The position numbers were made by a program, and so were the translations under genes. Below the pieces are notes generated by a model that worked only from the letters and a program-made list of their open reading frames with translations, was not told the DNA's origin and made no database searches. This document shows, one piece after another, positions 1 to 8,987 of a DNA stretch of 64,000 bases. This DNA is from Salipaludibacillus neizhouensis (GTDB lineage: Bacteria; Bacillota; Bacilli; Bacillales; Salisediminibacteriaceae), in the NCBI RefSeq assembly GCF_002886185.1, contig NZ_KZ614146.1:1658930-1722929 (forward strand). The letters are read 5' to 3'. Position 1 is the first letter of the stretch. Each line of letters starts with the position of its first letter.

Positions 1-472
1 GTTTACCAGCTGCAAGATTGTCTGTACCGATATAAGAAATTCGTTTGCTTTCAGGTGCATCTGTATCAAAACATATCACATTTATTCCAGCATCTATTGC
101 TTGATTAATATAAGGGGTCAATGCAGAAGAATCAGTTGGTCCAACAGCTATACCGTCAACTTTTTGCTGAATCAGGTTTTCCATTATTTGAATCTGTTCT
201 TCAACACTAGCTGCCGCGGGGGCACGAATAAGAATATCAATTCCTTTCTCGACATTTTCAGCTGTTTCTTTTGCACTTAATGTGACTCCTTCAAAGAAAG
301 GGTGTGCCACAGGGTATACAATGGCAAAAGTTAGTCTTTCTTCGTCTTTAATTGATTGCTCTGCCTCCGGTTCTATAGAGACAGGTTTTTCAGTCGACTC
401 AAGGGGATTACAAGAACTCATTATGATGATTCCGCATAATCCTGTCATTACAGTAAACAACATTTTCATCAT
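1..472 (-). CDS. sugar-binding lipoprotein, partial (three-component sensor subunit)
   Basis: The reading frame starts at the ATG ending at 472 behind a GGGGG Shine-Dalgarno sequence and runs off the left edge, so only about 157 N-terminal residues are seen. The N-terminus is a lipoprotein signal with lipobox-like IMSSC (Cys about residue 21). An acidic linker follows, then a Periplasmic_binding type 1 fold start (LTFAIVYPVAHPFFEGV, then a DGIAVGPTDSSAL-like segment) typical of pentose or ribose binding proteins. It lies 11 bp after the response-regulator gene and is the last visible gene of the kinase-regulator operon. In clostridial XylFII-LytS-YesN systems such a protein is the extracellular sugar sensor that works with the kinase. 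I infer that role here because the transporter across the divergent promoter has its own binding protein. The ligand is unknown. Confidence 0.8.
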   Translation of the reverse strand, partial: MMKMLFTVMTGLCGIIIMSSCNPLESTEKPVSIEPEAEQSIKDEERLTFAIVYPVAHPFFEGVTLSAKETAENVEKGIDILIRAPAAASVEEQIQIMENLIQQKVDGIAVGPTDSSALTPYINQAIDAGINVICFDTDAPESKRISYIGTDNLAAGK

Positions 473-483
473 GGTAATCCCCC

Positions 484-2046
484 TTAAACATAGGACTCCA
501 GTGACATATCCTTTGTTTTGAATTCTTTGGTGGTCATGCCCGTATCTTTCTTAAACAGTTTACAGAAATAATGTGCGTCACTATAACCAACTTTATGAGC
601 AATCTCATATGTTTTGTCATTCGTTGTTTTTAGAAGTTCTTTTGCCTTATCAAGACGTACCCTAGTTAGATATTCACTTAAGGTTTGATTCGTTTCCTGA
701 CTAAACATATGACTGAAATACGAGGAACTGACGTTAACTTCACTGGCTATCATTTGAAGAGACAAATGCGCTTCATTAAAATGTTCCTCAATATATTCCT
801 TTGCCTTTTGTATAATAGGATAAAATCTACTATTAGAATCTTCACGATTTTGAATGACGATACAAAGTATCTCATTCATATATTCCAATACTTCCGAAAG
901 TTCGCTGACACGGGAAATTCTATTTTCTTGCACTGTAATTTCTTCTATTATGCTTTTAGGAGGCTGCACATGTTCTTTCATATATTCTGACACAGTTATC
1001 GTAAAATCTATTAAAAAATAATAGTAGTAAAAGGATGTTTGACTTCTTGGTTTATCAAGGTGAGCAGAGTAGTATTCACAAAACTGAGCGATGTTTTTTA
1101 GGTCACCAAATTTCAAAAAATGGATTAATTCTTTACGATTAACATGCTGGATATCTTTTTTAGATAAAACATCCTCGCCGGATTTTAATAAATGATATTT
1201 GTTTACAATACAATAAAATATTTTATCCTCATTTGCTTCTGAGAAGGAGAGAGCAATACCTTGTACTCGACTTCTTACTTTTCCAAGCCCAAAAACCACC
1301 GGATTGTCCGGATCAGTATTTGATAAATGAATTAATCTATGTTTGATTAATAGTGCCTGGCTTTCCAGATGATTTCTGGAGTTACTTCTCATTATATATA
1401 CTGTTTCCTTGAGATTGCTTTTAAAACTAATCGTAGAAATATCATCCGTTAACCATTCCTCTAAATCGCCGGGAATATCTTCTAACTTTAATATTAAAAC
1501 TAGGTAGTAGTTCGAAATAATGTCTATACGATGGTTCGCTGCTTCATTAATCGCATCAGAGGTGGAGTAAGATCCTTCACACAGTTCCTTTAAAAAATCT
1601 ATCTGGGAACGTGATACATTTTGTGACGCTTGATCTTTTAAATTCTCCAGTAATTTTTCGTCTTGTTTCTCAAGGTCAATTTGTGAAATCACTTTAGTTA
1701 AGATGTTTAAAAGGTCATTTGAACTGATAGGTTTTAGACAGTATTCATTTATTTGGATACGCATAGCCTCTCTAGCGAATTCAAATTCATCGTGTCCACT
1801 TAGAATAATTATTTTAATAGATGGCATTTTCTCTTTTAGGATGCGACTTAACTCTAAACCATCCATGAAGGGCATTTTAATATCCGTGATAACGATATCA
1901 GGATTTAATTTTTCTATGAGAGGTAGTGCAATTTCTCCGTCAGGTGCATCACCACAATAAACGAGGCCTTCGCTTTCCCAGTCAATACAGTTGCGTATTC
2001 CTTCACGAACAACAATCTCATCGTCGACCAGAAATATCTTTTTCAT
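484..2046 (-). CDS. YesN-like AraC-family response regulator
   Basis: A 520-residue two-component response regulator. Residues 1-120 are a receiver domain with acidic pair D8/D9, phospho-acceptor D55 (in VITDIKMPFMDG) and a conserved K in CLKPIS. A middle region of about 280 residues has no clear motif, as in many YesN proteins. The last 100 residues are an AraC/XylS double helix-turn-helix (SSSYFSHMFSQ, then GYSDAHYFCKLFKK). Its start is 4 bp after the kinase stop, so the two are translationally coupled, and the sugar-binding lipoprotein follows. By analogy with YesM/YesN and XylFII-LytS-YesN systems it probably activates the divergent furanose transporter and perhaps the GH43 genes. That target is inferred from position. 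Confidence 0.92.
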   Translation of the reverse strand: MKKIFLVDDEIVVREGIRNCIDWESEGLVYCGDAPDGEIALPLIEKLNPDIVITDIKMPFMDGLELSRILKEKMPSIKIIILSGHDEFEFAREAMRIQINEYCLKPISSNDLLNILTKVISQIDLEKQDEKLLENLKDQASQNVSRSQIDFLKELCEGSYSTSDAINEAANHRIDIISNYYLVLILKLEDIPGDLEEWLTDDISTISFKSNLKETVYIMRSNSRNHLESQALLIKHRLIHLSNTDPDNPVVFGLGKVRSRVQGIALSFSEANEDKIFYCIVNKYHLLKSGEDVLSKKDIQHVNRKELIHFLKFGDLKNIAQFCEYYSAHLDKPRSQTSFYYYYFLIDFTITVSEYMKEHVQPPKSIIEEITVQENRISRVSELSEVLEYMNEILCIVIQNREDSNSRFYPIIQKAKEYIEEHFNEAHLSLQMIASEVNVSSSYFSHMFSQETNQTLSEYLTRVRLDKAKELLKTTNDKTYEIAHKVGYSDAHYFCKLFKKDTGMTTKEFKTKDMSLESYV

Positions 2047-2050
2047 AAAA

Positions 2051-3793
2051 TCACCTCTTAGCAGGAATAGTTAAGCAAACAGTTGTACCTGTACCATAAA
2101 TGCTGTCAATCGTTAAACCGAATGGTTCCCCGTAAAACAACTTGGTTCTTTCCTGGATGTTATACATACCGAATCCTCCGTCAGCTTTGTTTAACGTTTG
2201 TCCCTTATCTAAATGATCGCGTATATTTAACAAGTCTTCTTCTTTAATTCCTATGCCATTATCTAAAATACAGAAACAAATGTGACCATTCGAATCATAA
2301 TCAGCATCAATTTGTACATGACCTTTTCGGCGTTTATTTTTTATACCATGGTATATCGCATTTTCCACAAGTGGCTGAAGAGTGAGTTTTAGGATGATGA
2401 AATTCAGAATTTCTTCGTTTATTGTGATCGTTACATCCAATATATCTCGATATCTGTTTTTTTGAATGATTAAGTAGTTTTCTACATGTTTGACTTCTTC
2501 TTCTATCGTAATTAAGTCTCTTCCTTTACTCAAAGATATCCGAAAAAAATGGGAGAGGGCCTTCGTGATATTAATGACGTCTTTTCCTTTATTTGCTTCT
2601 GCACTCCAAATAATCGTATCCAACGTATTATAAAGAAAATGTGGGTTTATTTGAGCTTGTAATGCACGTAATTCTGCAATTTTTAGTTTTTTCTCTTCAT
2701 CAATACTGTTCTGAAGCAACGATTTAATTTTAGTGATCATCCTATTAAATGAGATTCCAAGATCAGCTATTTCATCCGAACTCTCACTTATAACTTTGAC
2801 ATCAAGATCACCTAGGGAAGCTTGCTTCATTTTTTCTTTCAAGTTACGTATCGGACGGATAAGTCTAGAACTAATAAAATAGTAAAGCGTAATTGTGAAC
2901 ATAATACTGCTTAAAACACTAACTATAATAAGGCTTCTAATATCATTAGCATCTTTCATAATTTCTTTTTTAGGAGCTGCACCAACTATGTTCCAACCAG
3001 TAACATCGGATGTGTGGCTAACAGTAAAGATAGATCGGTCAGAAAAATCCTCTTGAAAACTAGCAATCTTTAATGAAGAGTTATCATTCTTAGAAGATGA
3101 GAATGAATCACTCATGTATGGAAATATAAATTGCTCATCCGCACTTGATGTTATGAAAAATGAACCAGTGGTTCCTATTAGAGCATTTTCTACCTTTTCC
3201 TGAACGACTGTTGAATCAAGAAGTATCGTAATATAGCCAATGACTTCATAAGTAATATCCCAGATTATCGGTCTCGTAATCGAAATAACAGGTATATTAT
3301 TGACAATTATCGTTTCGATTTTAATATCATTAGATGTGCCATTTACTTCTTTCTCCACAAGATTTACTAGTTCTGATTGATCTTTTTTGAAAACACCTTT
3401 ACTTTCACTTATCGTTTTTCCTTCATGATTCGTTATGCTTACATCCAGAATATTTTTACTCGAGGGGATAATTTCACGATAGAAAGCAAACAGACTTAAA
3501 ATTGTTTTCGCTTCCTCATATGTGTCAACACCAGTTCTGTTCAAAAATCTCATCGTATCTTCTTGCTTACCAATTTCTGTGAACCGAAGGGCATCCTGAA
3601 AGATAACATCTATTTCCTGACTTAACTGGGCCGCTTGAAGTTCAGCAGCAGTAAAAGCGTTCTCGGAAATGAGTTTTTCTGACTTACCATAAGAAATCAT
3701 TCCTACAAAAATCAGTGGGAATACTGTTAAAAGAATAAACATAATAAGAAGTTTTGAACGCAAACTGGAAACTAAAAGCGCTATTATTTTCAT
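2051..3793 (-). CDS. YesM-like sensor histidine kinase
   Basis: A 580-residue membrane kinase of the LytS/YesM class. An N-terminal membrane segment (about 13-33) is followed by an extracytoplasmic sensor region to about 285 of dCache type. A second membrane helix (about 287-310) and a HAMP segment come next. The His_kinase domain carries the phospho-acceptor in INPHFLYNTLD (His about residue 388). The HATPase module has an N-box (LQPLVENAIYHGI) and G-boxes (ILDNGIGI, GGFGMYNIQER). It is the first gene of a leftward operon with the YesN-like regulator and a sugar-binding lipoprotein. The extracellular domain would contact the lipoprotein if this is a three-component system (inference). A cre-like site lies 46 bp upstream of the start. 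Confidence 0.93.
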   Translation of the reverse strand: MKIIALLVSSLRSKLLIMFILLTVFPLIFVGMISYGKSEKLISENAFTAAELQAAQLSQEIDVIFQDALRFTEIGKQEDTMRFLNRTGVDTYEEAKTILSLFAFYREIIPSSKNILDVSITNHEGKTISESKGVFKKDQSELVNLVEKEVNGTSNDIKIETIIVNNIPVISITRPIIWDITYEVIGYITILLDSTVVQEKVENALIGTTGSFFITSSADEQFIFPYMSDSFSSSKNDNSSLKIASFQEDFSDRSIFTVSHTSDVTGWNIVGAAPKKEIMKDANDIRSLIIVSVLSSIMFTITLYYFISSRLIRPIRNLKEKMKQASLGDLDVKVISESSDEIADLGISFNRMITKIKSLLQNSIDEEKKLKIAELRALQAQINPHFLYNTLDTIIWSAEANKGKDVINITKALSHFFRISLSKGRDLITIEEEVKHVENYLIIQKNRYRDILDVTITINEEILNFIILKLTLQPLVENAIYHGIKNKRRKGHVQIDADYDSNGHICFCILDNGIGIKEEDLLNIRDHLDKGQTLNKADGGFGMYNIQERTKLFYGEPFGLTIDSIYGTGTTVCLTIPAKR

Positions 3794-3838
3794 AGTTTTA
3801 CACCCATCCAGTAAAAGGTTTGCTTCATTATATCACAT

Positions 3839-3854
3839 TTGTAAGCGCTTCCTT
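3839..3854. promoter_or_regulatory. cre-like catabolite-response element (weaker)
   Basis: The sequence contains TGTAAGCGCTTCCT. It fits the Bacillus CcpA consensus (WTGNAARCGNWWWCAW) except at two positions in the right half. It sits 46 bp upstream of the kinase start codon, where CcpA could repress the sensor operon. Confidence 0.5.
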
Positions 3855-4098
3855 ATTAAAATTTCAGCATTTTTACAATACAATATAATAATCTCCACCA
3901 TTCATGAGTATCGTTCTTTGGTAAAGAAATCATTATCTATTTTATTTTACATCAAATTTATACGGCTTTAGTACATAAACAGTCACTATAATAAAATAGT
4001 CTATTATTTTTAAAAGATATTACACTTTTACATTAACTACGAACAGAAGAATCCATAAAAAATGAACAATTCTCGAAAGAAAATCTATTACCTCTTTA

Positions 4099-4114
4099 AT
4101 GTAAGCGCTTTAAA
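4099..4114. promoter_or_regulatory. cre-like catabolite-response element (strong)
   Basis: ATGTAAGCGCTTTAAA matches the CcpA cre consensus WTGNAARCGNWWWCAW at all but one defined position. It is about 50 bp upstream of the ATG of the sugar-binding protein. This is a typical place for glucose repression of a sugar transporter operon. The binding is inferred from the match. Confidence 0.65.
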
Positions 4115-4165
4115 ATTAAACTACGCTTATAAAATCACAAGCGAAATTTAAGGAGGTAATAATCA

Positions 4166-5272
4166 ATGAAAAATATATCGGGGGCAAAGTTTCTACTATT
4201 TATAGGGATGGCGTTATTGTTCATTTTGACAGCATGTGGAAATTCTAATGATGAAGCAAGTGGAACAAACAACACTAATAATACCAGCACCACTACTGAA
4301 ACGAACAATACTTCTGAAACTGATGCCAATAATAGTAACGAAGCAGAAACAAATGAAGAGGGAAATGCAACGGAAGAAGAGGCTACAAGTGAAAAGCTAG
4401 TGATAGGATTTTCTCAAGTTGGAGCAGAAAGCGAATGGAGAACAGCAAATACTACTTCTATTCAAGATGCTATTACAGATGCTGGACATGAATTACAATT
4501 TTCAGATGCACAGCAAAAACAAGAAAATCAAATTTCAGCGATTCGATCTTTTATATCTCAGGAAGTAGATGCCATTGTGTTCTCACCAGTAGTTGAAACT
4601 GGTTTTGAAACTGTATTGCAAGAAGCTAAAGATGCAGATATTCCAGTTTTTTTAGCTGACCGTGCTGTAGATATAGAAGATGACTCATTATGGGTAACAT
4701 TTTTAGGTTCAGACTTTATTGAAGAAGGACGCAAAGCGGCAGAATGGTTAGTTGATGATATGGCTGACCATGAAGGTGACATTAATATCGTTGAGTTACA
4801 AGGTACTGTTGGTTCCGCACCAGCAATTGATAGAAAAGAAGGATTTGAAGAGATTCTTGCAGATCATTCACAATTTGTTATCACACAGTCTCAAACGGGT
4901 GACTTTACAAGAACAGATGGAAAAGAAGTTATGGAGTCATTCTTAAGATCTGATGGAGATAATATCGACGTTTTATATGCGCATAACGATGATATGGCGA
5001 TTGGTGCTATTCAAGCAATTGAAGAATACGGTCTAACTCCCGCTGAGGATATTAAGATCATTGGTATAGATGCAGTTAAAGGTGCATTTGAAGCGATGGC
5101 TGCCGGAAAAATGAACGTTACAGTAGAATGTAACCCACTATTTGGACCGCAATTAGTTGAATTAATTGAAGCCCATATGGCTGGTGAAGAGTTAGAGAAA
5201 CGAATAGCAGTTGAAGAAGATATGTACACGATGGATCAAGCTAAAGAATTATTAGATTCTCGAGAGTACTAA
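4166..5272 (+). CDS. ytfQ: YtfQ-like furanose ABC transporter, substrate-binding lipoprotein
   Basis: A 368-residue lipoprotein: hydrophobic signal with lipobox LTAC (Cys about residue 23), a low-complexity Asn/Thr/Glu linker (about 25-72), then a type 1 periplasmic-binding domain. Segments such as IGFSQVGAESEWR, QQKQENQI, VELQGTVGSAPAIDRK and YAHNDDMAIGAIQAIEEYG resemble E. coli YtfQ, the galactofuranose/arabinofuranose binding protein, much more than RbsB or XylF. The start has AAGGAGG nine bases upstream. It heads an operon with one dual ATPase and two permeases, the YtfQ-R-T-YjfF arrangement. With three GH43 enzymes next door the likely ligand is an arabinofuranose-type sugar. That specificity is inference. 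Confidence 0.9.
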   Translation: MKNISGAKFLLFIGMALLFILTACGNSNDEASGTNNTNNTSTTTETNNTSETDANNSNEAETNEEGNATEEEATSEKLVIGFSQVGAESEWRTANTTSIQDAITDAGHELQFSDAQQKQENQISAIRSFISQEVDAIVFSPVVETGFETVLQEAKDADIPVFLADRAVDIEDDSLWVTFLGSDFIEEGRKAAEWLVDDMADHEGDINIVELQGTVGSAPAIDRKEGFEEILADHSQFVITQSQTGDFTRTDGKEVMESFLRSDGDNIDVLYAHNDDMAIGAIQAIEEYGLTPAEDIKIIGIDAVKGAFEAMAAGKMNVTVECNPLFGPQLVELIEAHMAGEELEKRIAVEEDMYTMDQAKELLDSREY

Positions 5273-5300
5273 AGTATAAAAAACTAAACTCTTAAATGCG

Positions 5301-5342
5301 ATGAAAGCCACTCTATGTCCTTTCTAATAGAAGTGGTTTCAT
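5301..5342 (+). terminator. intercistronic hairpin (attenuator) between binding protein and ATPase genes
   Basis: ATGAAAGCCACT and AGTGGTTTCAT form a stem with one bulge around an 18-nt loop, with no U-tract after it. Such hairpins after ABC binding-protein genes usually stabilise the upstream mRNA and lower expression of the downstream ATPase and permease genes. Confidence 0.5.
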
Positions 5343-5366
5343 TACATAAAAAGAGAGTGAGGATGT

Positions 5367-6896
5367 ATGAATATGATAGAAAAAGCTCCTATACTTGCAA
5401 TGGATGGTATTACAAAAGTATTTCCAGGAGTTAAAGCATTATCAAATGTGTCTTTTCAATTGTTCTCAGGAGAGATTCATGCATTAATGGGAGAAAATGG
5501 AGCAGGTAAATCTACACTTATTAAAGTATTAACAGGAGTTTATCCATTAGACAAGGGTACTGTCAAATTGGAAGATGTGCCAATTGTGGTACAAAGTCCA
5601 CTCCATGCCCAAGAATTAGGGATTAGTACAGTATATCAAGAAGTGAATTTGTGTCCAAATTTGTCGGTAGTAGAAAATATTTTTATAGGCCGTGAAATCA
5701 TGAAGAACGGTCGTATTGACTGGAAAAAAATGAATGATCGTGCGGAGGAACTGTTATCAAGATTAAAATTAGATATCGATGTGACAAAGGAATTATCGTC
5801 ATACTCGGTTGCCATACAACAAATGATAGCAATAGCGCGTTCGTTAAACGTATCTTCAAAAGTGCTCATTCTCGATGAACCTACTTCCAGTCTGGATGTA
5901 AATGAAGTAAACCAACTTTTTGAAGTTATTAACAATTTAAAAAAAGCGGGAATAGCAATTATTTTTATTAGCCATTTTCTTGACCAAATTTATGAAATAT
6001 CTGATCGTATTACTATTTTGCGAAACGGTGAGTATATTGGTGAACACAAAACGAAAGACCTTCCACGACTTAAACTAGTTTCACTGATGATCGGTAAGGA
6101 ATTAGAGGAGTTCGATGCACAGTCAGAAAATAAAGATACAGGATCCGAACACGGTGATAAAAAAGAAGTGTTTTTAGAAACGGAAGAATTAACTAAAAAA
6201 GGTAGTATTGAACCATTTGATTTAAAATTGCATGCAGGTGAAATTTATGGTCTTGCGGGACTACTTGGTTCAGGAAGAACAGAGTTAGCAAGACTACTTT
6301 TTGGTGCAGATAAAGCTGATTCAGGAACACTAAAAATCAAAGGAAAGACAACTAATTTGAATTCACCAAAACAAGCGATACTCAATGGGGTGGCATTCTG
6401 CTCCGAAAACCGAAAAGCAGAAGGTATTATTCCGGATATCTCTATTAGAGAGAATATGATTCTAGCCATCCAAGGAATTAAAGGCTGGTTTAATTACATT
6501 CCAATAAGAAAACAAATAGAAATCGCAGACAAATACGTGAGTTTGTTGAATATTAATCCACCGAATCCAGAACAATTAATGAAAAATTTAAGTGGTGGCA
6601 ATCAACAAAAAGTACTTTTGGCTAGATGGTTAATTACGAATCCAGATTTATTAATTTTAGATGAACCGACAAGAGGTATTGATGTTGGCGCTAAAGCCGA
6701 AATTCAAAAACTTATGCTTTCATTGAAAGATAATGGGAAATCAATTTTATTCGTTTCCTCAGAGTTAGAAGAAGTAGTGCGTTGTTGTGGGAAAATTGCC
6801 GTTTTGAGAGATCACAAAAAAGTGTCAGAAATAACGAATGATGGGAAAATTGACCATCAGTATATTATGCAAGAGATTGCTGGAGGGAATTTATGA
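5367..6896 (+). CDS. ytfR: furanose ABC transporter ATP-binding protein (dual NBD, YtfR-like)
   Basis: A 509-residue sugar ABC ATPase of the RbsA/AraG/YtfR type with two fused nucleotide-binding domains. The first (about 7-235) has Walker A GENGAGKST, a degenerate signature region (SSYSVAIQQM) and Walker B VLILDEPTSSLD. The second (about 260-505) has a non-canonical Walker A region (GLAGLLGSGRTEL), signature LSGGNQQKV and Walker B LLILDEPTRGID. This asymmetry is normal for the family. It energises import through the two permeases downstream. Its TGA stop overlaps the ATG of the first permease, indicating translational coupling. Confidence 0.93.
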   Translation: MNMIEKAPILAMDGITKVFPGVKALSNVSFQLFSGEIHALMGENGAGKSTLIKVLTGVYPLDKGTVKLEDVPIVVQSPLHAQELGISTVYQEVNLCPNLSVVENIFIGREIMKNGRIDWKKMNDRAEELLSRLKLDIDVTKELSSYSVAIQQMIAIARSLNVSSKVLILDEPTSSLDVNEVNQLFEVINNLKKAGIAIIFISHFLDQIYEISDRITILRNGEYIGEHKTKDLPRLKLVSLMIGKELEEFDAQSENKDTGSEHGDKKEVFLETEELTKKGSIEPFDLKLHAGEIYGLAGLLGSGRTELARLLFGADKADSGTLKIKGKTTNLNSPKQAILNGVAFCSENRKAEGIIPDISIRENMILAIQGIKGWFNYIPIRKQIEIADKYVSLLNINPPNPEQLMKNLSGGNQQKVLLARWLITNPDLLILDEPTRGIDVGAKAEIQKLMLSLKDNGKSILFVSSELEEVVRCCGKIAVLRDHKKVSEITNDGKIDHQYIMQEIAGGNL

Positions 6897-7933
6897 CAAA
6901 ATCTAGATTATTTTGGCCATTAGTTGTCTTAGCAATATTACTTTTAATAAATTTGATTTATGATCCTAGCTTCTTTGTAATTGATATAAGAAATGGGCAT
7001 TTAACAGGGAGTCTAATAAACATTTTGAATCGGGGTGCCCCACTTATTTTAATCTCGATAGGAATGACACTTGTCATCGCGACTAAGGGTATTGATCTAG
7101 GTGTCGGTTCCGTCATTGCAATGTCGGGTGCGATGGCTGCCTTTATAGTGGATGGAAATCTTGGAGATTCAGAGAGATTATTTCCATTGTTTCTTGCTAT
7201 TGCCCTTGCAATTGGACTATCTGCAGCAACTGGGTTGTGGAATGGCATGCTAATATCTCGAATCGGTATACAACCAATTGTTGCTACATTGATTTTGATG
7301 GTAGCAGGAAGAGGTGTAGCCCAACTTATTACTGGGGGGCAAATCACTACAATTTATTATGAGCCCTATTCATTCATTGGTGGAGGCTATTTGTTTATGC
7401 TACCGTTTTCCATTTACATTGTGGCTTTTGTTCTCTGCGTAGCATTATATGTGACTCGAAGAACAGCTCTTGGTTTATTTATTGAATCAGTCGGAGGAAA
7501 TCCACTAGCAAGCCGTTTATCAGGGATTAGTTCAAAAAATATTGTATTGATGGTCTATATGTTCTCTGGTTTGTGTGCCGGCATTGCGGGATTAATATTA
7601 AGTTCTAACGTCGCTAGTGCTGATGGAAATAATGCAGGTCTTTGGTATGAATTGGATGCTATATTAGCAGTAGTAATAGGTGGTACATCTTTGATGGGAG
7701 GAAGATTTTTCTTAATGGGTACGGTGATTGGTGCATTGATCATTCAAACTTTGACGACAACTATATATTCTGTAGGTATTAATGCAGAAGTTATACTTCT
7801 TGTCAAAGCTGTTGTTGTGTTAATTGTATGCCTTTTGCAATCTCCAGAATTCAGAAAAAAGATTTCGGGTTTATTTTCTTCTTCTCGGAAAACGCCAAAA
7901 GATGAAGGAGTGAATCATCATGAATCGCTTTAA
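6893..7933 (+). CDS. ytfT: furanose ABC transporter permease (YtfT-like)
   Basis: A 346-residue BPD_transp_2 family permease with about 8-10 hydrophobic segments and the family motif TKGIDLGVGSVIAMSG near the N-terminus, plus AVVIGGTSLMGG in the C-terminal half. It overlaps the ATPase stop by 4 bp and the next permease by 14 bp. Two non-identical permeases with one dual ATPase is the YtfQRT-YjfF pattern, in which the two probably form a heterodimeric channel. The hydrophilic C-terminus is typical. Confidence 0.9.
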   Translation: MTKSRLFWPLVVLAILLLINLIYDPSFFVIDIRNGHLTGSLINILNRGAPLILISIGMTLVIATKGIDLGVGSVIAMSGAMAAFIVDGNLGDSERLFPLFLAIALAIGLSAATGLWNGMLISRIGIQPIVATLILMVAGRGVAQLITGGQITTIYYEPYSFIGGGYLFMLPFSIYIVAFVLCVALYVTRRTALGLFIESVGGNPLASRLSGISSKNIVLMVYMFSGLCAGIAGLILSSNVASADGNNAGLWYELDAILAVVIGGTSLMGGRFFLMGTVIGALIIQTLTTTIYSVGINAEVILLVKAVVVLIVCLLQSPEFRKKISGLFSSSRKTPKDEGVNHHESL

Positions 7934-8936
7934 ACTAAACGATAGAATGATACCTGTAATGATCACTCTCATGTTATTTGCTTTTATGTATTCATTTGGG
8001 ATGTTCAGGTATTCCAACTTCACCTCTCCACAAGTTTTCTTCAATTTGTTTATTGACAACTCTTTTTTAATTATAGTTGCTGTTGGAATGACGTTTGTTA
8101 TCTTGTCTGGAGGTATTGACCTTTCTGTTGGGTCAGTAATTGCCTTAACTAGTATGGTAGCAGCAAGCTTACTCTTGGCGGGACTTTCTCCAATAATAGT
8201 CATTCCAATTGCTTTATTGGTAGGTCCTGTGCTTGGGTTTCTCATGGGGTGTTGTATTCACTTCTTTAATTTACAACCTTTCATTGTCACGCTGGCGGGG
8301 ATGTTTTTCGCTAGAGGACTAAGTTTTTTAATAAGCGTTGAAACGGTATCGATTAATGATGACTTTTTTCGATTTATGGCAAGCACAAGGATACCCATTG
8401 GAAACTATTTTATTTCCACAAGTGTAATCATTGCGATTATTGTTGTATGTGTTGCAATATTTGTGGCCCATTACACAAAATTTGGTAGAAATGTATATGC
8501 AATTGGTGGAAGTGAACAATCAGCATTGTTAATGGGCCTTCCTGTAGGGCAAACGAAAATTCTAGTGTACACCGTGAGTGGTTTCTGTGCATCACTTGCT
8601 GGATTAGTTTTTACTTTTTATATGCTGTCTGGATACGGTTTGCACGCAAACGGATTAGAACTCGAAGCCATTGCTGCAGTAGTTATAGGTGGTACGTTAT
8701 TGACTGGTGGAGTTGGATATATGGTCGGAAGTGTGATCGGCGTACTTATGTTAGGTACAATACAATCCCTTATAGCTTATGAAGGATCACTAAGCGCTTG
8801 GTGGACAAAAATTGCAATTGGATTATTATTATTACTGTTTATTGGGCTTCAAAGGGTCATTGTTCATAGAAATGATAAAAAGAAGAATACAATATCTCTA
8901 AAAGATACAGAAGGCTCAGATCAGATCGCCCGATGA
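7920..8936 (+). CDS. yjfF: furanose ABC transporter permease (YjfF-like)
   Basis: A 338-residue second BPD_transp_2 permease with motif SGGIDLSVGSVIALTS and AVVIGGTLLTGGVGYMVG. It resembles YjfF, partner of YtfT. The ATG lies inside the end of the preceding gene behind GAAGGAGTGAATC. The stop is 51 bp before the first GH43 gene, with no terminator between them. Import and extracellular hydrolysis therefore look co-transcribed. Confidence 0.9.
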   Translation: MNRFKLNDRMIPVMITLMLFAFMYSFGMFRYSNFTSPQVFFNLFIDNSFLIIVAVGMTFVILSGGIDLSVGSVIALTSMVAASLLLAGLSPIIVIPIALLVGPVLGFLMGCCIHFFNLQPFIVTLAGMFFARGLSFLISVETVSINDDFFRFMASTRIPIGNYFISTSVIIAIIVVCVAIFVAHYTKFGRNVYAIGGSEQSALLMGLPVGQTKILVYTVSGFCASLAGLVFTFYMLSGYGLHANGLELEAIAAVVIGGTLLTGGVGYMVGSVIGVLMLGTIQSLIAYEGSLSAWWTKIAIGLLLLLFIGLQRVIVHRNDKKKNTISLKDTEGSDQIAR

Positions 8937-8987
8937 TTTAAATTTAAAGAATAATCTATATGAATCTATATTAATGGGGAGGAAAGT

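Larger units (their letters stand above)
3794..4165. other. divergent regulatory region of the sensor operon and sugar transporter
   Basis: This 372-bp AT-rich gap separates the leftward kinase operon from the rightward ABC transporter. It holds two cre-like palindromic elements (3839-3854 and 4099-4114), one near each start, and the AAGGAGG ribosome site of the binding-protein gene. The regulator's own operator must lie here if it acts locally, but I could not recognise one. Confidence 0.6.
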
